Below are positions 6,790-8,376 of a stretch of 8,376 nucleotides of DNA, in pieces. Made by a program: the position numbers and the translations under genes. Under the pieces are notes generated by a model. That model ran no database searches. It had not been told where the DNA came from and saw only the letters and a list, made by a program, of their open reading frames with translations. Each line of letters begins with the position of its first letter. Position 1 is the stretch's first letter. The stretch is from Gammaproteobacteria bacterium. Its GTDB lineage: Bacteria > Pseudomonadota > Gammaproteobacteria > SZUA-152. Where the stretch lies: positions 1 to 8,376 of the forward strand of contig JAUWLO010000088.1 in NCBI GenBank assembly GCA_030613605.1. Reading direction: 5' to 3'.

Positions 6790-7278
6790 ATGAAGCATCA
6801 AATTAAACTTTATATCTTATTGTCATTATTGAGTCTGGTGATGGCCTCGTCAGTATCGGCTGGAGAATGGATCTTTGGAGCTAAAACTGGCCGGATGGTG
6901 GTTGTTGATTCTGGTGTAAAGACCCACCCGAGTACCATTGGCTTCATGCTAGGTTATGAGCTGGGTGTAGGGCTCGGCGATCTGGCCGTAGAAGGTGAGT
7001 TGACTAAAACGGCCAGCAAGGGAGAATTTAATGGTGGTGGTAAATTCGAAGTAGATACAAAGGCAGTGTATCTCGCTTTTCGCTCTGCTGGTCCGGTATA
7101 TTTTAAGGCCAAAGGTGGTTTTGCACAGACAGATATTGATGGTCAAACTGATAACGGTACTGCCTATGGTTTAGGGCTCGGGTTTGGTTTAGGTATTGTT
7201 CAACTTGAATTAGAAGTTACAAAAACTGCAGTAGACCCAGCAGATCTTGCATTTGTCAGCTTGGGCGTTCAGTTCTGA
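6790..7278 (+). CDS. Small secreted beta-barrel protein, probably outer membrane, copy 2
   Basis: 162 residues, starting eight bases after an AGGAG ribosome site (6777-6781). The signal peptide (MKHQ, hydrophobic core, S-V-S-A near residue 24) is nearly the same as in the preceding gene, including 24 identical bases (6197-6220 against 6799-6822). The mature protein keeps the same strand order and ends in V-S-L-G-V-Q-F, a typical outer-membrane last strand. The exposed loops differ most in length and charge: the first loop is shorter, and the region after F-K (about residues 106-122) is unlike copy 1. This is the usual pattern for a tandem duplication whose surface loops have drifted. An 89-base gap separates the two copies, and a strong terminator follows this one. 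The function is unknown. Confidence 0.8.
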   Translation: MKHQIKLYILLSLLSLVMASSVSAGEWIFGAKTGRMVVVDSGVKTHPSTIGFMLGYELGVGLGDLAVEGELTKTASKGEFNGGGKFEVDTKAVYLAFRSAGPVYFKAKGGFAQTDIDGQTDNGTAYGLGLGFGLGIVQLELEVTKTAVDPADLAFVSLGVQF

Positions 7279-7307
7279 TACATAGCAAATAAATTCAAGC
7301 AACAATG

Positions 7308-7334
7308 AAACTCCGGTATTTGCCGGAGTTTTTT
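7308..7334 (+). terminator. Rho-independent terminator after the barrel genes
   Basis: A nine-base perfect stem, AAACTCCGG (7308-7316) with CCGGAGTTT (7323-7331), has a six-base loop and runs into six Ts (7329-7334). It ends the plus-strand barrel genes. The regulator's stop codon on the other strand overlaps the T-run at 7333-7335, so the same stem also follows that gene, but read from that side its T-run is only three bases. Confidence 0.92.
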
Positions 7335-8211
7335 ATTGCCTATTTATTTGGTCTCGAAGCGTTTCAATAATAGCTTTTGCCGCATTGGATAACGTATGTC
7401 TGGGGTGAAAAACGAAACCCAGCTGACGGGAAAGTTTGATTCCTTTAACATTCAGGGTAACCAGTTCATCGCTTAACATGGTCTCTGGTAATATTGACCA
7501 GCCCAAGCCCACGCTAACCATCATTTTGATGGTTTCAAGATAGTTTGTTGTCATTCCTGTTTTTAGTGTCAGCCCTGTAGGAGCGAATGCCTGTTCCAGT
7601 AACTCTCGTGTGTAAGTGCCGTGCGCTGGCAAAATGGCGGGGGTATTAGTGAGATCCTCTAGCTTCGTATTTTTATGTTTAGCCAGTGGATGGTTTTTGT
7701 TTACGACGATGGACAGGGGGTCGGGCCAGATGATTTCAGTTTGCAAATCATCTATTGGTTCCGGGGGCAGAGTGACGATACCCAGTTCCAGCTCGCCGGC
7801 CAAAACAGCCCGGCAGGCTGCTTCCGAATCCATAAAGTGCAGGTCTAATTCTACCTCCGGGTATTGGGCGCTATAGTTTCTTAATACGGGTGGCAGCCGA
7901 TGCAGGCCTATGTGGTGGCTGGTACCAATGCTCAACCGACCAGCCACTTTGCCGGAAAGGTTGGTGATGAGTCGTCGGCTGTCTTCTATTTCGTTGAGGA
8001 TGGATTTGGCGCGTGGCAATAATTCCCGTCCTGCCTCTGTCAGGAACACCCGGCGACCGATGCGATCAAATAGAGGTGTGCCGAGTTCTTCTTCCAACGA
8101 GGCCACGCGTTTACTGACGGCAGGCTGGGTAAGATAGAGCTGATCTGCGGCGTGAGAGAAAGATTCCAGCTCGGCGGCGGTAATGAAGGTACGTAATCCG
8201 GTGGTATCCAT
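7333..8211 (-). CDS. LysR-type transcriptional regulator, divergent from leuC
   Basis: This 292-residue protein has the usual LysR length. Residues 1-60 form the winged helix-turn-helix: L-R-T-F, then S-F-S-H-A-A-D-Q-L-Y-L-T-Q-P-A-V-S-K-R, then L-E-E-E-L-G and L-F-x-R. A linker helix (about 60-88) leads to the effector-binding domain from about residue 91 to the end. The ATG at 8211 has AAAAGG on the minus strand (8225-8220), eight bases upstream. The gene points away from leuC across a 148-base gap holding a palindromic operator inside its own promoter, which predicts self-repression and control of leuC. The effector is not visible in the sequence; a leucine-pathway intermediate such as isopropylmalate is a reasonable guess from context only. 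The stop codon overlaps the T-run of a shared terminator. Confidence 0.92.
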   Translation of the reverse strand: MDTTGLRTFITAAELESFSHAADQLYLTQPAVSKRVASLEEELGTPLFDRIGRRVFLTEAGRELLPRAKSILNEIEDSRRLITNLSGKVAGRLSIGTSHHIGLHRLPPVLRNYSAQYPEVELDLHFMDSEAACRAVLAGELELGIVTLPPEPIDDLQTEIIWPDPLSIVVNKNHPLAKHKNTKLEDLTNTPAILPAHGTYTRELLEQAFAPTGLTLKTGMTTNYLETIKMMVSVGLGWSILPETMLSDELVTLNVKGIKLSRQLGFVFHPRHTLSNAAKAIIETLRDQINRQ

Positions 8212-8238
8212 GGGGCTGGCCTTTTGCTGTATATGCCC

Positions 8239-8267
8239 AGAATAATCATTCCGAAAAGGAATGTAAA
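8239..8267 (-). promoter_or_regulatory. Predicted promoter of the LysR-type regulator
   Basis: On the minus strand, TTTACA (8267-8262, five of six matches) and TATTCT (8244-8239, four of six) stand 17 bases apart. The operator palindrome fills the spacer, so bound regulator should block polymerase. Confidence 0.55.
8247..8263. promoter_or_regulatory. LysR-type operator, T-N11-A palindrome
   Basis: CATTCC (8247-8252) and GGAATG (8258-8263) are perfect inverted arms around GAAAA. The inner TTCC-N5-GGAA is a textbook T-N11-A box. A further outer pair, AATCATT (8244-8250) and AATGATT (8266-8272), is also inverted. The centre is about 64 bases upstream of the predicted leuC transcript start, the usual place for LysR-type recognition sites. 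Confidence 0.7.
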
Positions 8268-8283
8268 TGATTAAAAAACAGAA

Positions 8284-8312
8284 TTGTTGTTATTAATGGA
8301 TTGGTCTAGGAT
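8284..8312 (+). promoter_or_regulatory. Predicted leuC promoter
   Basis: TTGTTG (8284-8289) and TAGGAT (8307-8312) are separated by 17 bases. The match is modest, as expected for a promoter that needs an activator. The predicted transcript starts near 8319, leaving a leader of about 40 bases with no leucine-rich leader peptide. Confidence 0.5.
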
Positions 8313-8359
8313 TCTTCTCGATCCAGGAAAGAACAGAGTATATAGCTGAGGAGAGAACG

Positions 8360-8376
8360 ATGGCCGGTAAAACCCT
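8360..8376 (+). CDS. leuC: 3-isopropylmalate dehydratase large subunit, start only
   Basis: Only 17 bases are in the window, encoding M-A-G-K-T and two bases of the next codon. GAGGAG at 8348-8353 lies six bases before the ATG. The M-A-G-K-T opening is typical of gammaproteobacterial LeuC, the iron-sulphur subunit that with LeuD isomerises 2-isopropylmalate to 3-isopropylmalate in leucine synthesis. The divergent LysR-type gene is a common neighbour of leuC in Pseudomonas-like genomes. The assignment rests on five residues plus context. Confidence 0.7.

Noticed and set aside
8313..8359. Leucine attenuator leader peptide before leuC
   Set aside because: The leader is about 40 bases with no run of leucine codons and no terminator stem.

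Overview
The window looks like a gammaproteobacterial chromosome segment of moderate GC. The evidence is a leuC start reading MAGKT at the right edge, a LysR-type regulator divergent from it (an arrangement familiar from Pseudomonas-like genomes), and good Shine-Dalgarno sites in front of several genes. I cannot name the genus from sequence alone.

Left region (1-4889), three genes in one direction with short gaps. A 5'-truncated cytochrome c has 16 visible CxxCH haem sites. A second, secreted cytochrome has 19 CxxCH sites plus one CxxxCH. A 695-residue outer-membrane beta-barrel protein carries a periplasmic N-terminal region with TPR-like helices. Together they look like a porin-cytochrome conduit, a device that carries electrons through the outer membrane on a chain of haems. 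They may serve extracellular electron transfer to or from minerals, electrodes or partner cells; the direction of electron flow cannot be read from the sequence. Both cytochromes are built from tandem modules (three haems per module in the first, two in the second), and each module carries a matching number of extra histidines, as expected for bis-histidine haems. This is the most interesting part of the window.

Middle region (4890-6036). A 208-base gap rich in small inverted repeats precedes a 64-residue unknown protein with a GTG start and a good ribosome binding site. An AT-rich stretch with a 13-base-period repeat follows. Then, on the minus strand, comes an integral membrane protein of the NnrU / isoprenylcysteine methyltransferase type.

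Right region (6037-8376). Two tandem paralogues encode small secreted beta-barrel proteins, probably of the outer membrane, ended by a strong rho-independent terminator. A convergent LysR-type regulator follows, then a compact divergent control region: a palindromic T-N11-A operator lies inside the regulator's own promoter and about 64 bases upstream of the predicted leuC start of transcription. leuC itself (isopropylmalate dehydratase large subunit, leucine synthesis) is present only as its first five codons.
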